The notes: generated by a model not told the origin, from the sequence alone. Shown: positions 25,953 to 38,247, counted from the first letter of the stretch. The stretch: 64,000 nt of DNA from Bacillus sp. THAF10 (GCF_009363695.1 NZ_CP045403.1:3296501-3360500), one strand, 5' to 3'. A program made the numbers and translations.

Positions 25953-28487
25953 TTACATCTTAGTAGTCACCTGATTTTTAACAGCTTTAACAATCGTTTT
26001 ATTCTTTCTATAAAGTACGATATAACCGATTAGTACGAACACGGTGGATAACCCTGACAACACCAGGCAACCATGTATTACATTGATTTTTGCGTTATCC
26101 ATCACAATAGATAGTTCGCCATTTATTACTTTAGGGTAATCAAAGTATGTGAATGGAAGTAAATGAGCAACTTTCATTCCAAATTTAGTTGTAACATAAT
26201 ACCCAGAAACATTGATAAGGATAGAAACGGCGAAAACGGTCAATGCATTTTTTATGAAAGTGGACAAAACAATGGTAAGTCCCAAGACAAAAAGTAAGCA
26301 TAAAACCAAAAATACCATACTGTAGACAAGGTATTCTCCTAAAGGGATGAAATGATAGCCATATCCACTTGAAACCAAGCCAGAGTAGTTGGAAGAATTA
26401 ACGATGTCTTCATGGTTATAATGTAAAATTGGATATAGCCAATCCCCAAAACGATTGAATAAGCTTCCCATCAAAATAATGATTATAAATAACCCTACTC
26501 CACTGGCAATCGCTAAAATACTACTTGTCATTATTTTCCCTAAGAAAATGCTACTTAACTTTAGTGGTTGCGTTTGTAATAAATGTAATGTTTGTTTTTT
26601 TCCTCTCTCTAAAGCCAAGCCCCCACCAAACAAGAATAAACATAAGAGAATAAGAATAAAGTATAGATAATACTTGTTAAACAAATATAAAGAAAATAGA
26701 CCGCTACTATCCAATTTTCTATTTTCTTCTTCAAAGCTTTGATGTCTCTCCTCATCTGTAAACTGATGATAAATGGTAGGGATGAAAGTTCCGGTGAATA
26801 TAGGTTGAATATTGTTTTCTATCAACCATTCCTTTTCAGAAATACTGGCTTCCACTGTGAATTTCCCAAGAAAATAATCCATTCTATCATCCAGATAAGC
26901 ACCCCCTGTATCAATTTCCCCAGCTGCAGATTGATTATCAAGAAGTTGATGAGAATAAAATGATGACCAATCCCCACGGTTATATTCATAGACCGCTGCA
27001 ATTTCTAACTTTGATCTATTCAAGAAGAAATCAATAGTGTCGTTAGCTTCTTTGATGAATTCATCATAGATAGATTGTCCTGTTTGTTCTTTGATTTCCT
27101 CATACTGAAGTTTGATTTCTTCGGTAATTTTAATCCATTGATCTAATTCTTCGGTGCTTTGCAACTCTTCTAGATACTTGTCTTGTTGGATACTAGATTG
27201 TTGAAAAAGAATAAAATAACCAACTGTCACAAACAACAATAACAAAATATTAATCTGTCCATACAGTTTCTTTCTACTTACCTTTCTCCACTCAAATAGC
27301 ACTATTTTTTTAAATGTGAATCCATTTTTACTTTTAAATGGTTGAAGGTAAGAAGTTTTTTGTAAAAATGGCGGTGTTTTTATTTCTGGGATAAAATTGG
27401 TGCAAAGAAGCAGCATGGAACTCCAAAGCATAGCAATAAAAGGATATATCCAGTCATCCCCATTAGGTATCGCGCCAGATAAAGCAGAGAAACGAAAAAG
27501 CTGGAATGGGTTTCCTACCACCTGTAAGGCGTGGTTTAATTCGGTTACGCTAAAGCCAATCATGACAATAAAGGAAGCAACCATAATCGTTATAAACGTT
27601 TTCTTTAACACACTGCTTAAGAACGTTACTAATGCAAACAGGATGAAAGACGCACAAAGAAATAAAATGGTTACCCTACTAATGTAAGTGATGACAGGTA
27701 GTATATAGAATGTTTCCGAGTCTTGTAGCAAGATCGGATATTGTCCACTAAAGGAGTAATCCGTAAACATACTGGAAATGACTATTCCATTAAATATGAA
27801 TAAAACCGTGAAGAGCAATGTGCAACATAACAAACTAATATATTTGGAAACTAGTAACTTCCATTTTTTTATCGGTTGAGTATTTAGGGTTAGCCATGTA
27901 CTTTGTTCCCTTTCACTAGTGAAAATATTGCCAAATAGCAATAACAATACAAAAAGGCCTGCTAAGCTAAATACCCAGTCACTTAATTCCTTCACGATTA
28001 AATGGGGGGAAACAGGATACTCTTCATCTTCATAGCTAAGATTGTGTGAAATAAACCACTCTGTCATTGCTTTTTCCTTCTCTAATTCTTGCCCGGTTAA
28101 GATAGGGAAAGGTTCTCCGTTTGCTTCGTATTGCTCTACTAATTCGAGGAAGGAAAGCTTTAACGGATAAACATTCTCCCATTCTTCTCTTTCCATCACT
28201 CTATTCAACTGCATCAAGGTTAGGTTCATTTGTTTTGTTAGGTCTAGTTGATTTTGTTGGAGCTCGGGCAGTTCCTGCTGCATTTCTAATTCTGCCAATT
28301 CCCTTTGTACCCCATTGACAATTTCTTGGTAGTCCATCAGACCCTCGTGTGCTCTTTCCATCATACCTTCTTGTTCCACCGCATTGGATGAAAAAATAGC
28401 CATGGTACAGAGAAGGCTAATTATTGACAGCCATAGGAATTTTTTTTGCCTCCGTATTTTCTTTAGCTCAAATAGAAATATCTTCAT
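25953..28487 (-). CDS. ABC exporter permease, two ABC-2 units fused in one chain
   Basis: The protein has 844 residues. It has an internal duplication: residues 1-400 and 410-844 each start with a similar cytoplasmic segment (KIFLFELKKIRRQKK and KIVLFEWRKVSRKK), then one helix, a large extracellular loop, and about five more helices. One polypeptide can thus form both halves of the transmembrane channel. The ATG at 28487 follows AAAGGATG and overlaps the end of the ATPase gene by 20 bases, so the two are coupled. The substrate is unknown; related systems export peptides or confer bacitracin or lantibiotic immunity. Confidence 0.82.
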   Translation of the reverse strand: MKIFLFELKKIRRQKKFLWLSIISLLCTMAIFSSNAVEQEGMMERAHEGLMDYQEIVNGVQRELAELEMQQELPELQQNQLDLTKQMNLTLMQLNRVMEREEWENVYPLKLSFLELVEQYEANGEPFPILTGQELEKEKAMTEWFISHNLSYEDEEYPVSPHLIVKELSDWVFSLAGLFVLLLLFGNIFTSEREQSTWLTLNTQPIKKWKLLVSKYISLLCCTLLFTVLFIFNGIVISSMFTDYSFSGQYPILLQDSETFYILPVITYISRVTILFLCASFILFALVTFLSSVLKKTFITIMVASFIVMIGFSVTELNHALQVVGNPFQLFRFSALSGAIPNGDDWIYPFIAMLWSSMLLLCTNFIPEIKTPPFLQKTSYLQPFKSKNGFTFKKIVLFEWRKVSRKKLYGQINILLLLFVTVGYFILFQQSSIQQDKYLEELQSTEELDQWIKITEEIKLQYEEIKEQTGQSIYDEFIKEANDTIDFFLNRSKLEIAAVYEYNRGDWSSFYSHQLLDNQSAAGEIDTGGAYLDDRMDYFLGKFTVEASISEKEWLIENNIQPIFTGTFIPTIYHQFTDEERHQSFEEENRKLDSSGLFSLYLFNKYYLYFILILLCLFLFGGGLALERGKKQTLHLLQTQPLKLSSIFLGKIMTSSILAIASGVGLFIIIILMGSLFNRFGDWLYPILHYNHEDIVNSSNYSGLVSSGYGYHFIPLGEYLVYSMVFLVLCLLFVLGLTIVLSTFIKNALTVFAVSILINVSGYYVTTKFGMKVAHLLPFTYFDYPKVINGELSIVMDNAKINVIHGCLVLSGLSTVFVLIGYIVLYRKNKTIVKAVKNQVTTKM

Positions 28488-29370
28488 GATCTTCATCCTT
28501 TGTTCCAAAGATATTTTGATAACGATCCTCTGAGCCAAATACTACTTTTTCCATTTCAACAATCTTAGCCCCACTTTGCATAAGCAAAGATAGAGGAATA
28601 TGTAGAGGAGTGTCTTTCAATAACAGAGAAACCTTTTGATTTGAAATGGTTTCCACTTCATAGTTTTCCTGGGCTAAATGATAAGCTGCTTTTGAAGCGT
28701 CATCCACAGTAAGGTGATAACAGGTTCTTTCAAATTGGGAGATATCTTCTTTTATTAGCACACCCTTTTTTAGGAATAATATTTGGGAGGTGATGCGGTC
28801 AATTTCCGAAAGATTATGGGAGGATAAGAGGATAGCAGTTCCTTCATTATGTAGCTCTAGCAATAGGTTCCTCACCTTAATCGCGCTTGTTGGGTCAAGT
28901 CCATTCAAAGGCTCGTCCAATATTAACAATTTAGGCTTGTTGACAATTGCCATAGCCAATAAGAGATGTTGCTTCATCCCCAATGAGTAATTGCCAACTC
29001 GTTTATGAAGATATCTTGTAATGCCTATCCGCTCTGCCGTTTCCTCCAGATGTTTCTTAGGTATAGATTGTACATCTCCTATGAATTGCAGGTGATCGTA
29101 GCCAGTCAAATAATCATACAAAACGGTATTGTCTTGCATGAAGGAAACCTCTTTAAATAAATTCACATCATTATTTCTTCTGTTTAGAACGCTTATTTCC
29201 CCGCTGTCAGCCCGTTGTAGATTGGTGATGATACTCAGAAGGGTTGATTTACCCGAACCATTTGGTCCAATCAAAGCGATAATCGATGGTTGCTCAATCT
29301 TAAAAGAAACGTCTTTTAAAATCTTTTCTTTTCCGAATGATTTATTTACGTTTTCTAGTGTAAGGATCAT
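28468..29370 (-). CDS. ABC transporter ATP-binding protein
   Basis: The protein has 300 residues. The Walker A motif is GPNGSGKST (about residues 35-43), the signature is YSLGMKQH, Walker B is LLILDEP, and the switch is SSHN. The layout and the C-terminal extension of about 90 residues fit BcrA/CcmA-type export ATPases. It precedes its fused permease. A 15-bp perfect hairpin lies in its leader at 29435-29473. Confidence 0.9.
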   Translation of the reverse strand: MILTLENVNKSFGKEKILKDVSFKIEQPSIIALIGPNGSGKSTLLSIITNLQRADSGEISVLNRRNNDVNLFKEVSFMQDNTVLYDYLTGYDHLQFIGDVQSIPKKHLEETAERIGITRYLHKRVGNYSLGMKQHLLLAMAIVNKPKLLILDEPLNGLDPTSAIKVRNLLLELHNEGTAILLSSHNLSEIDRITSQILFLKKGVLIKEDISQFERTCYHLTVDDASKAAYHLAQENYEVETISNQKVSLLLKDTPLHIPLSLLMQSGAKIVEMEKVVFGSEDRYQNIFGTKDEDHEDISI

Positions 29371-29854
29371 TGGTTATAGTCTTCCTCTCCACATTTAATA
29401 TGAGTTAAATTACAAAAGATATTTGCATCTACTTAAAAGGCTCTTATCTTTTTTTACTAGATAAGAGCCTTTTATAAGTCTTTTTTCTTACATTTTCATA
29501 GTAAATTAATCTTAAAAGTTAAACAATATAAAAAATGGTAAATTTTTATTCTTTTAGTAATATTTTGGTTTTTAGTATGCAACTGTATTTTATGCGCATG
29601 ATTTAAAGTCTAAAACCGCCTAATACTTAAACACTGGCTCGGTCTGGATATAATATGAATTTAATACTTGCGGCCAAGACAAACGGAAAATATGTACGTA
29701 TTTTTATACTATTTTTCACTTTTTATAGACTAATGTTTATTCTTTGAAACCACCCCTTTCATATAATATTAATAAATGAAAATGGCTAATAGAGTTAAAA
29801 ACAATGTTAACACTTAGCCAAATTCATTATTTTTATTAGAAAGGAAAAAACGAT
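29371..29854. promoter_or_regulatory. Divergent intergenic region, ABC operon / DUF11 gene
   Basis: 484 very AT-rich bases contain no gene. The left third holds the hairpin listed separately. A TATAAT lies at 29762-29767 in front of the DUF11 gene; CATATAATA around it also fits the sigma-K -10 pattern, but no AC is found at the proper -35 spacing. AAAGGA lies nine bases before the 29855 ATG. Confidence 0.45.
29435..29473 (-). promoter_or_regulatory. Perfect hairpin in the leader of the ABC operon
   Basis: A 15-bp stem, AAAAGGCTCTTATCT with AGATAAGAGCCTTTT, encloses a 9-base loop 65-100 bases above the ATPase start. It ends in TTTT on the minus strand. No gene ends here, so it is a candidate attenuator. 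Confidence 0.6.
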
Positions 29855-31309
29855 ATGCCATTTGTTAACCGATTTTCTATTGCTGATTGTGGAGCAATGA
29901 CATTTACTGGTAACACCTTAGGGTTAAGCGGCGATGGTGTGGACAACGAAGCTGGCACAACCGGTACAATTGGAGCATTCATTACGTTGGACAGCTCTTC
30001 AACCGTTGATGCTTTTCCCCCACCGGTCCCTCCTGGATCAGCTGGCACAACAACAGACTATACACAAAATGGTTCTGAAGCACAGTTGGTCATCCCTAGC
30101 GGCAGCACGGTTTTATATGCAGAGCTGATTTGGGGAGGCTTGTTCAGTTTTGATACACAGGATATTTCAAACCTCATCGATAACGATATCCTCTTTACCA
30201 CTCCAGCTCTAATTGATGTCTCTATTTCACCAGACGCAGCTACTTCTAATCAGTTCACTGTTGGAACAACCGGATTTTATATGCGATCTGCCAACGTTAC
30301 TGCTCTTGTTCAAGCAGGTGGGGCTGGAACGTATAGTGCGGAAAGCGTCCCTGCACTTATATTTCCTCCTATCTCTCAGACATTCCACGCAGGTTGGACC
30401 CTTGCTGTCGTTTATAGTAATGGTAACCTTCCCAATCGTTCCATGAATTTATTTGTTGGTGCAGAGAATATTGTCTTTACTACTCAACCTCAAATCGATG
30501 TGAATGTGACAGGATTTTTAACTCCCGCCACTGGAGACGTCGACGCCAGGGTTCTTTTAAGCGCTCAAGAAGGAGATGCTGAAATTACTGGAGATGAAAC
30601 ACTTTTTGGACCAGATAATCTGACTTTAACGAATCTTTCCGGCCCGCTTAACCCAGCTACCAACTTTTATGGCTCGCAAATTACAGATGATTCTGGAAAC
30701 CTAGATACAAGTGGATCGTATGGAACGTTTAATCAAATTCCTGGTACACCAGGAACCAACGTTCTTGCAGGCAGACAAGGCTGGGATATCACCAATGTGT
30801 CAGCATTCAATTACTTGCCTAATGGACAAACAAGTGCAGTTCTCCGATTCACATCGAGTGGCGATGCTTATATGCCAAATGGAATTGGAATCCAGATCGA
30901 TTTAGGAGATCCTGTTATGGACATGGTTAAGGAGGTTAATAAAACATTTTCCTACACCGGTGATGTGTTAACCTATACGGTATCTATCACAAACAATGGA
31001 GTCGTAGAGGCAACAGATGTATTTTTTGAAGATGATTTACCTTCAGGAGGAGCATTTATCCCAGACACTGTCCGGATTAATGGGATTGTTCAGCCGGGCT
31101 TGGATCCAGAAGTAGGATTTTCCATCAATTCAATTCAAGTTGATGAGACAGTAACTGTATCATTTAAGGCTCGAGTAGTAACCAGCAGTTGCTTCTTATT
31201 AAACGATGCGCAAGTTACCTTTAGCTGCGGTAAGGTAGCAACTAGTAATCAAGTGCTTACTACTGTTTGTCAACATTGTTCGAACAATAAGAACCAATGT
31301 AGCTGTTAA
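29855..31309 (+). CDS. DUF11-containing surface or spore protein
   Basis: The protein has 484 residues without a signal peptide or membrane anchor. Residues 1-350 are a large beta-rich region that starts with MPFVNRFSIADCGAMTFTGN, a form found in Bacillus cereus-type conserved repeat proteins. Residues about 355-465 form one DUF11 repeat (GDVLTYTVSITNNG, TDVFFEDDLP). The tail is cysteine-rich (VCQHCSNNKNQCSC). A protein with no export signal yet surface-type domains fits release with the spore. It converges with two Ena-like genes, so a role in the spore surface or appendage is a reasonable guess, not shown. Confidence 0.7.
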   Translation: MPFVNRFSIADCGAMTFTGNTLGLSGDGVDNEAGTTGTIGAFITLDSSSTVDAFPPPVPPGSAGTTTDYTQNGSEAQLVIPSGSTVLYAELIWGGLFSFDTQDISNLIDNDILFTTPALIDVSISPDAATSNQFTVGTTGFYMRSANVTALVQAGGAGTYSAESVPALIFPPISQTFHAGWTLAVVYSNGNLPNRSMNLFVGAENIVFTTQPQIDVNVTGFLTPATGDVDARVLLSAQEGDAEITGDETLFGPDNLTLTNLSGPLNPATNFYGSQITDDSGNLDTSGSYGTFNQIPGTPGTNVLAGRQGWDITNVSAFNYLPNGQTSAVLRFTSSGDAYMPNGIGIQIDLGDPVMDMVKEVNKTFSYTGDVLTYTVSITNNGVVEATDVFFEDDLPSGGAFIPDTVRINGIVQPGLDPEVGFSINSIQVDETVTVSFKARVVTSSCFLLNDAQVTFSCGKVATSNQVLTTVCQHCSNNKNQCSC

Positions 31310-31340
31310 AGATGCTAAACAGTACAGTTAGCATCTTTTT
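31308..31340. terminator. Bidirectional terminator between DUF11 gene and Ena-like gene
   Basis: AAAGATGCTAA pairs with TTAGCATCTTT and a T-run follows. The right arm contains the stop codon of the opposing gene. Confidence 0.85.
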
Positions 31341-31777
31341 GGTTTTTTTACTTTGTAATAGATCGTTAAACAATATCTACCTCTACAGGTTGTTTCTTTA
31401 TTTAATGGAGGAATATATTGGACCCTGCCACTCTCTTTTTTTAGATCCTTAATTTCAATTGCTACCTTCCTTAGATTGGCATAAGTTCTTGTACGAGTGT
31501 TTCCTAATGGCACAGACACTCCCGAATCTTTTTCACAGTTTACAAAGACTTCTACTTCCTCACAAAATCCTGATTCATAATAAACAGATAAGGTTCCAAA
31601 CACTAAATCAATACAACAATCTGCTTCCCAAACTGGCGCATATGGATTTTTTAATGGATCAATGTTAAACACTCCACAAATTTCTTCTTTTATTAAATCT
31701 GAAACCCCTTTTTGGTTTTTACCGTTACATTTGCATGTTTGGTCCTTACATGAGCAATCTTCAATGTATAGAGTCAT
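31328..31777 (-). CDS. Cysteine-rich protein resembling endospore appendage subunits (DUF3992-like)
   Basis: The protein has 149 residues with the start taken at the Met of MTLYIEDCSCKDQTCKC (GGGATG nine bases upstream). The N terminus carries four closely spaced Cys, then CC at about residue 58. The second half reads VSVPLGNTRTRTYANLRKVAIE and ends CRGRYCLTIYYKV, closely like the C-terminal strand pattern of Ena/DUF3992 subunits (a VPPG turn, then C-G-x-YC-x-T-x-x-Y). Ena fibres on B. cereus spores are joined by disulfides between such N-terminal cysteines. The identification rests on motif memory; a search would settle it. Confidence 0.55.
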   Translation of the reverse strand: MTLYIEDCSCKDQTCKCNGKNQKGVSDLIKEEICGVFNIDPLKNPYAPVWEADCCIDLVFGTLSVYYESGFCEEVEVFVNCEKDSGVSVPLGNTRTRTYANLRKVAIEIKDLKKESGRVQYIPPLNKETTCRGRYCLTIYYKVKKPKRC

Positions 31778-31947
31778 TTTTTCACATCCCAATATAGTCA
31801 TTTGTTTCATTAAATGCATTACTAGACATAAGTGTATAGACGAAAGTCGTAGATTATACAAAATTAGAATTGTCCTTTATCCTAAATCTTCCAAGAACAC
31901 AAAAAAACACTTGAATAAATTCAAGCATTTTTTGTATTAATTAATAT

Positions 31948-32382
31948 TTAAACACCTGTAGTATATTGAAAATCTATCTCCACTGTCGCTGTGCAATAAA
32001 CTGCTGGATCTGGTGGAGTATCAGAAGTACACACTATGGTAATGGCTGTAACATTTGTCACCTGAATTACTTGAGAAGACTGTGCATTTATATCATACGT
32101 GTTTGTTCCTGTATCATCAGTAATGCTTAACGTCATCGTACAATCGCTAGTGGTGGAACTCGTGTTAATAATCGATATAATCCCACTTGCAAGGGTTTCA
32201 ATTGGTGTCCCTGGAGGTGCGGTGTATAAAAGATCTGGCACCGGGGGTCCATCGCTATCCTGACATTCGGTTCGTATTGGCAAACACCTTTTTATTCCAA
32301 TTAATGTTCCACTCGTTTCAAAAGGATTCTGTGAACATGGAACAGGGCAGCAAAAAGAAGAATTTGAACTGTTGCAGTACAT
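31948..32382 (-). CDS. Candidate endospore appendage (Ena-like, DUF3992) subunit
   Basis: The protein has 144 residues, starting at the ATG seven bases after AGGAGG. The N-terminal stretch YCNSSNSSFCCPVPC has the CC-x-C connector seen in Ena proteins. The body is a Thr/Ser/Ile-rich beta sandwich (ASGIISIINTSSTTSD, CTMTLSITDDTG, SQVIQVTNVTAITIVC) ending YCTATVEIDFQY, the usual last strand. It is likely displayed on spores and cross-linked by disulfides. It has no signal peptide, as expected for mother-cell proteins. A sigma-K-like promoter lies just upstream. Confidence 0.6.
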   Translation of the reverse strand: MYCNSSNSSFCCPVPCSQNPFETSGTLIGIKRCLPIRTECQDSDGPPVPDLLYTAPPGTPIETLASGIISIINTSSTTSDCTMTLSITDDTGTNTYDINAQSSQVIQVTNVTAITIVCTSDTPPDPAVYCTATVEIDFQYTTGV

Positions 32383-32414
32383 TTCCATCCCTCCTATTCA
32401 ATAAATATACAATC

Positions 32415-32442
32415 CATAGTATGAAAGACCTATTTGTTGTGT
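32415..32442 (-). promoter_or_regulatory. Possible sigma-K promoter of the Ena-like gene
   Basis: On the minus strand CATACTATG (near CATANNNTA) lies 17 bases after an AC dinucleotide, the sigma-K pattern for late mother-cell genes. One base departs from consensus. Confidence 0.4.
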
Positions 32443-32514
32443 CTAAACTAATGTCTATGTTTTAGACAATTGTTAAAAAGAATTGTTTTTTGTTCTAAAG
32501 AGTCGATGATAACA

Positions 32515-32567
32515 AAAAAACCGAATGCATACGTCCACATAATGTGTACGTATGCATTCGGTTATGA
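32515..32567 (-). terminator. Terminator of the suf operon
   Basis: AACCGAATGCATACGT pairs with ACGTATGCATTCGGTT and TTTTTTT follows on the minus strand. Confidence 0.93.
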
Positions 32568-32596
32568 GTGTTTATTTAAGGTATTGTTTGAACTGA

Positions 32597-33994
32597 TTAC
32601 CCAATAGAACCTTCCATCTCAAACTTGATCAGACGGTTCATTTCTACTGCGTATTCCATTGGAAGTTCTTTTGTAAATGGCTCGATGAAGCCCATTACGA
32701 TCATTTCTGTTGCTTCTTCTTCGGAAAGACCACGGCTCATTAGATAGAACAGTTGCTCTTCAGATACTTTGGATACCTTCGCCTCGTGCTCTAGAGAAAC
32801 GTTGTCGTTGAACACTTCGTTGTAAGGAATCGTATCAGAAGTAGACTGGTTATCCATGATTAGCGTGTCACACTCGATGTTAGAGCGTGCGCCAGAAGCT
32901 TTTTTACCAAAGTGTACGATTCCACGGTATGTTACTTTACCACCTTGCTTGGAGATGGATTTAGAAACGATTGTGGAAGATGTGTTTGGTGCAAGGTGAA
33001 TCATTTTTGCTCCTGCATCCTGGTGTTGACCTTTCCCTGCTAATGCAATAGAAAGCGTCATACCACGCGCACCTTCTCCTTTAAGGATAACGGCTGGGTA
33101 TTTCATTGTCAGCTTGGAGCCGATGTTACCATCGATCCATTCCATTGTTGCATTTTCTTCACACACTGCACGTTTCGTTACTAGGTTGTAAACGTTGTTT
33201 GCCCAGTTTTGAATCGTTGTGTAACGGCAGTACGCATCTTTTTTGATGATGATTTCTACTACCGCACTGTGAAGAGAGTTTGTTGTATAAACAGGTGCCG
33301 TACAGCCCTCTACATAGTGTACGTGTGCGCCTTCGTCTACAATGATAAGTGTACGCTCGAATTGACCCATGTTTTCAGAGTTGATTCGGAAGTATGCTTG
33401 TAGTGGAGTTTCCACTTTCACACCTTTTGGTACGTAGATGAAAGATCCACCAGACCATACTGCAGAGTTTAGGGCAGAGAACTTGTTATCTGTTGGTGGG
33501 ATAACCTTCGCCCAGTGCTCACGGAACACGTCTTCGTTTTCTTTTAATGCTGTGTCTGTGTCTTTGAAGACAACGCCAAGCGCTTCTAAGTCTTCTTGCA
33601 TGTTGTGGTACACTACCTCAGATTCGTACTGTGCAGATACACCAGCAAGGTATTTTTGCTCCGCTTCAGGGATACCAAGTTTATCAAACGTTTGCTTGAT
33701 TTCCTCTGGTACTTCATCCCATGAACGCTCAGATTTTTCAGATGGCTTTACGTAGTACGTAATTTCATCAAAGTTTAAGCTGTTAAGGTCGCCGCCCCAT
33801 TGAGGCATTGGCATGTTATAGAAGTGCTCCAAAGATTTTAGACGGAAGTCCAGCATCCACTGCGGCTCATTTTTCATACGAGAGATTTCTTCTACGATTT
33901 CTTTCGTAAGACCACGGCCGGAACGGAAAATGGAAACGTCTCTGTCCTTAAAACCATACTTGTAATCGCCGATTTCAGGCATTTTTTTTGCCAT
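32597..33994 (-). CDS. sufB: Fe-S cluster assembly protein SufB
   Basis: The protein has 465 residues, starting at the ATG after GGAGGGAATAAAA; five earlier in-frame codons are not supported. It forms the SufBC2D scaffold on which Fe-S clusters are built. Family landmarks include [22 protein letters not shown], the VEGCTAP cysteine and the C-terminal [17 protein letters not shown] block shared with SufD. It is the last gene of sufC-D-S-U-B. Confidence 0.96.
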   Translation of the reverse strand: MAKKMPEIGDYKYGFKDRDVSIFRSGRGLTKEIVEEISRMKNEPQWMLDFRLKSLEHFYNMPMPQWGGDLNSLNFDEITYYVKPSEKSERSWDEVPEEIKQTFDKLGIPEAEQKYLAGVSAQYESEVVYHNMQEDLEALGVVFKDTDTALKENEDVFREHWAKVIPPTDNKFSALNSAVWSGGSFIYVPKGVKVETPLQAYFRINSENMGQFERTLIIVDEGAHVHYVEGCTAPVYTTNSLHSAVVEIIIKKDAYCRYTTIQNWANNVYNLVTKRAVCEENATMEWIDGNIGSKLTMKYPAVILKGEGARGMTLSIALAGKGQHQDAGAKMIHLAPNTSSTIVSKSISKQGGKVTYRGIVHFGKKASGARSNIECDTLIMDNQSTSDTIPYNEVFNDNVSLEHEAKVSKVSEEQLFYLMSRGLSEEEATEMIVMGFIEPFTKELPMEYAVEMNRLIKFEMEGSIG

Positions 33995-34063
33995 TTTTAT
34001 TCCCTCCATTCAAGAGGTGAGCAACAGGCGGATAAAGAAAGGCCACCTGCACTCCCTATCTTG

Positions 34064-37000
<2,937 letters not shown>

Positions 37001-37015
37001 GATAATCCTCCTTGC

Positions 37016-37798
37016 TTACGCTTCTTGGCCGACAGTTTCGTCTTCAATACCTAATTCTTGCTTAATCCAATCATAACCTTCTGCCTCTAGACGTTGTGCT
37101 AATTCCTTACCACCTGACTTCACGATACGCCCTTGCATCATAACGTGTACATGGTCAGGAGTGATGTAGTTTAGTAAGCGCTGGTAGTGAGTGATGATAA
37201 GGCAACCGAAGTCTTCTCCACGCATTTGATTGATTCCTTTAGAAACAACCTTCAATGCGTCAATATCAAGACCAGAGTCGATTTCATCTAAAATTGCAAT
37301 TTTAGGCTCGATCATCATTAATTGAAGAATCTCGTTACGCTTTTTCTCTCCACCAGAGAAACCTTCGTTAAGATAACGCTGTGCCATAGCTGGATCCATT
37401 TCAAGGAATTCCATGTTTTTGTCCATCTTACGGATGAATTTCATTAAAGAAATCTCATCGCCTTCTTCACGACGTGCGTTAATAGCAGAACGTAAGAAGT
37501 CTGCGTTTGTCACACCGCTGATTTCACTTGGGTATTGCATTGCAAGGAATAAGCCTACTTGTGCACGCTCATCCACTTCCATTTCAAGAACATCTTCGCC
37601 ATCAAACGTGATGCTACCTTGTGTTACTTCATATTTAGGGTGTCCCATGATTGCAGAAGAAAGCGTTGACTTTCCTGTTCCGTTTGGACCCATGATAGCG
37701 TGAATTTCTCCGCCTTTTACTTCAAGATTTACACCCTTTAAAATCTCTTTATCATTGATAGATACATGTAAATCTTTAATTGTTAACGTTGAACCCAT
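37016..37798 (-). CDS. sufC: SufC ATPase of the Fe-S assembly complex
   Basis: The protein has 260 residues, starting at the ATG nine bases after GGAGG. It is an ABC-type ATPase: Walker A is GPNGTGKST, the signature is GFSGGEKKRNE, Walker B is IAILDEIDSGLD, and the switch is IITHYQRLL. It drives the shape change of SufBD during cluster building. It is the first gene of the operon. An in-frame extension of 15 codons upstream is not supported. Confidence 0.96.
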   Translation of the reverse strand: MGSTLTIKDLHVSINDKEILKGVNLEVKGGEIHAIMGPNGTGKSTLSSAIMGHPKYEVTQGSITFDGEDVLEMEVDERAQVGLFLAMQYPSEISGVTNADFLRSAINARREEGDEISLMKFIRKMDKNMEFLEMDPAMAQRYLNEGFSGGEKKRNEILQLMMIEPKIAILDEIDSGLDIDALKVVSKGINQMRGEDFGCLIITHYQRLLNYITPDHVHVMMQGRIVKSGGKELAQRLEAEGYDWIKQELGIEDETVGQEA

Positions 37799-37881
37799 AA
37801 CTTGTAACCTCCAATGTTCTTGTGTTCCTATATATAAAAACACATTTTGTTGTTTTAATTCTCATTTTATTCTCATTACAA

Positions 37882-37910
37882 TCTTATAACAAATAGAAAG
37901 TGATAGCAAC
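37882..37910 (-). promoter_or_regulatory. Probable promoter of the suf operon
   Basis: TTGCTA (37905-37910) and TATAAG/TAAGAT (about 37882-37889) on the minus strand have 15-17 base spacing, giving a leader of about 80 bases. No Fur or IscR-type box is obvious. Confidence 0.55.
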
Positions 37911-37993
37911 CATTTCCGCCTTGTGTAAGATACCATCAAATTATATCTAATTTAAGGGGGGAAAGTCTAATTTTCACGATAAAATACTGGGTA

Positions 37994-38136
37994 ACGCCGC
38001 TGATGATTTCCGCAAATGGCTCCGCGTCCTGCGGGGCGACCTTGAGCCTCCTCGGGCTAACGCCCTGTGGGGTCTCAAGATTGTCGCTTCGTTCCCGCGG
38101 GAGTCTCCGCCATTTGCTCCAATCATCAGCTAGAAA
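37994..38136. repeat. Palindromic intergenic repeat, copy 2
   Basis: This is the cleanest copy. The ends GCTGATGATTTCCGCAAATGG and CCATTTGCTCCAATCATCAGC are inverted repeats differing only in a central triplet. Nested inside are CTTGAG/CTCAAG and CCTCGGGC/GCCCTGTGG arms plus CCCGCGGGAGTCTCCGC. The whole unit can fold into one long hairpin. Confidence 0.9.
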
Positions 38137-38196
38137 CATCTGAAAAAATAAAGAACCATTTCTCATTACCCTAAATTAAATAATTTATAGAATACA

Positions 38197-38247
38197 AAAA
38201 GGGCTGAATGATTCTCTGTAGTGAGAATGATTCGAACCCTTTTTGTT
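38197..38247. terminator. Terminator below the small 38279-38428 gene
   Basis: AAAAAGGG and AATGATTCTC pair with GAGAATGATT and CCCTTTTT. It works on either strand. Confidence 0.8.

Noticed and set aside
29750..29770. Sigma-K promoter for the DUF11 gene (CATATAATA)
   Set aside because: The -10 fits, but no AC lies 16-17 bases upstream; it equally fits a sigma-A TATAAT without a good -35.
31778..31861. N-terminal extension of the first Ena-like protein (MYNLRLSS...)
   Set aside because: No ribosome binding site; the hydrophobic start is unlike the cysteine-rich N terminus of the family and the Met at 31777 has a usable site.
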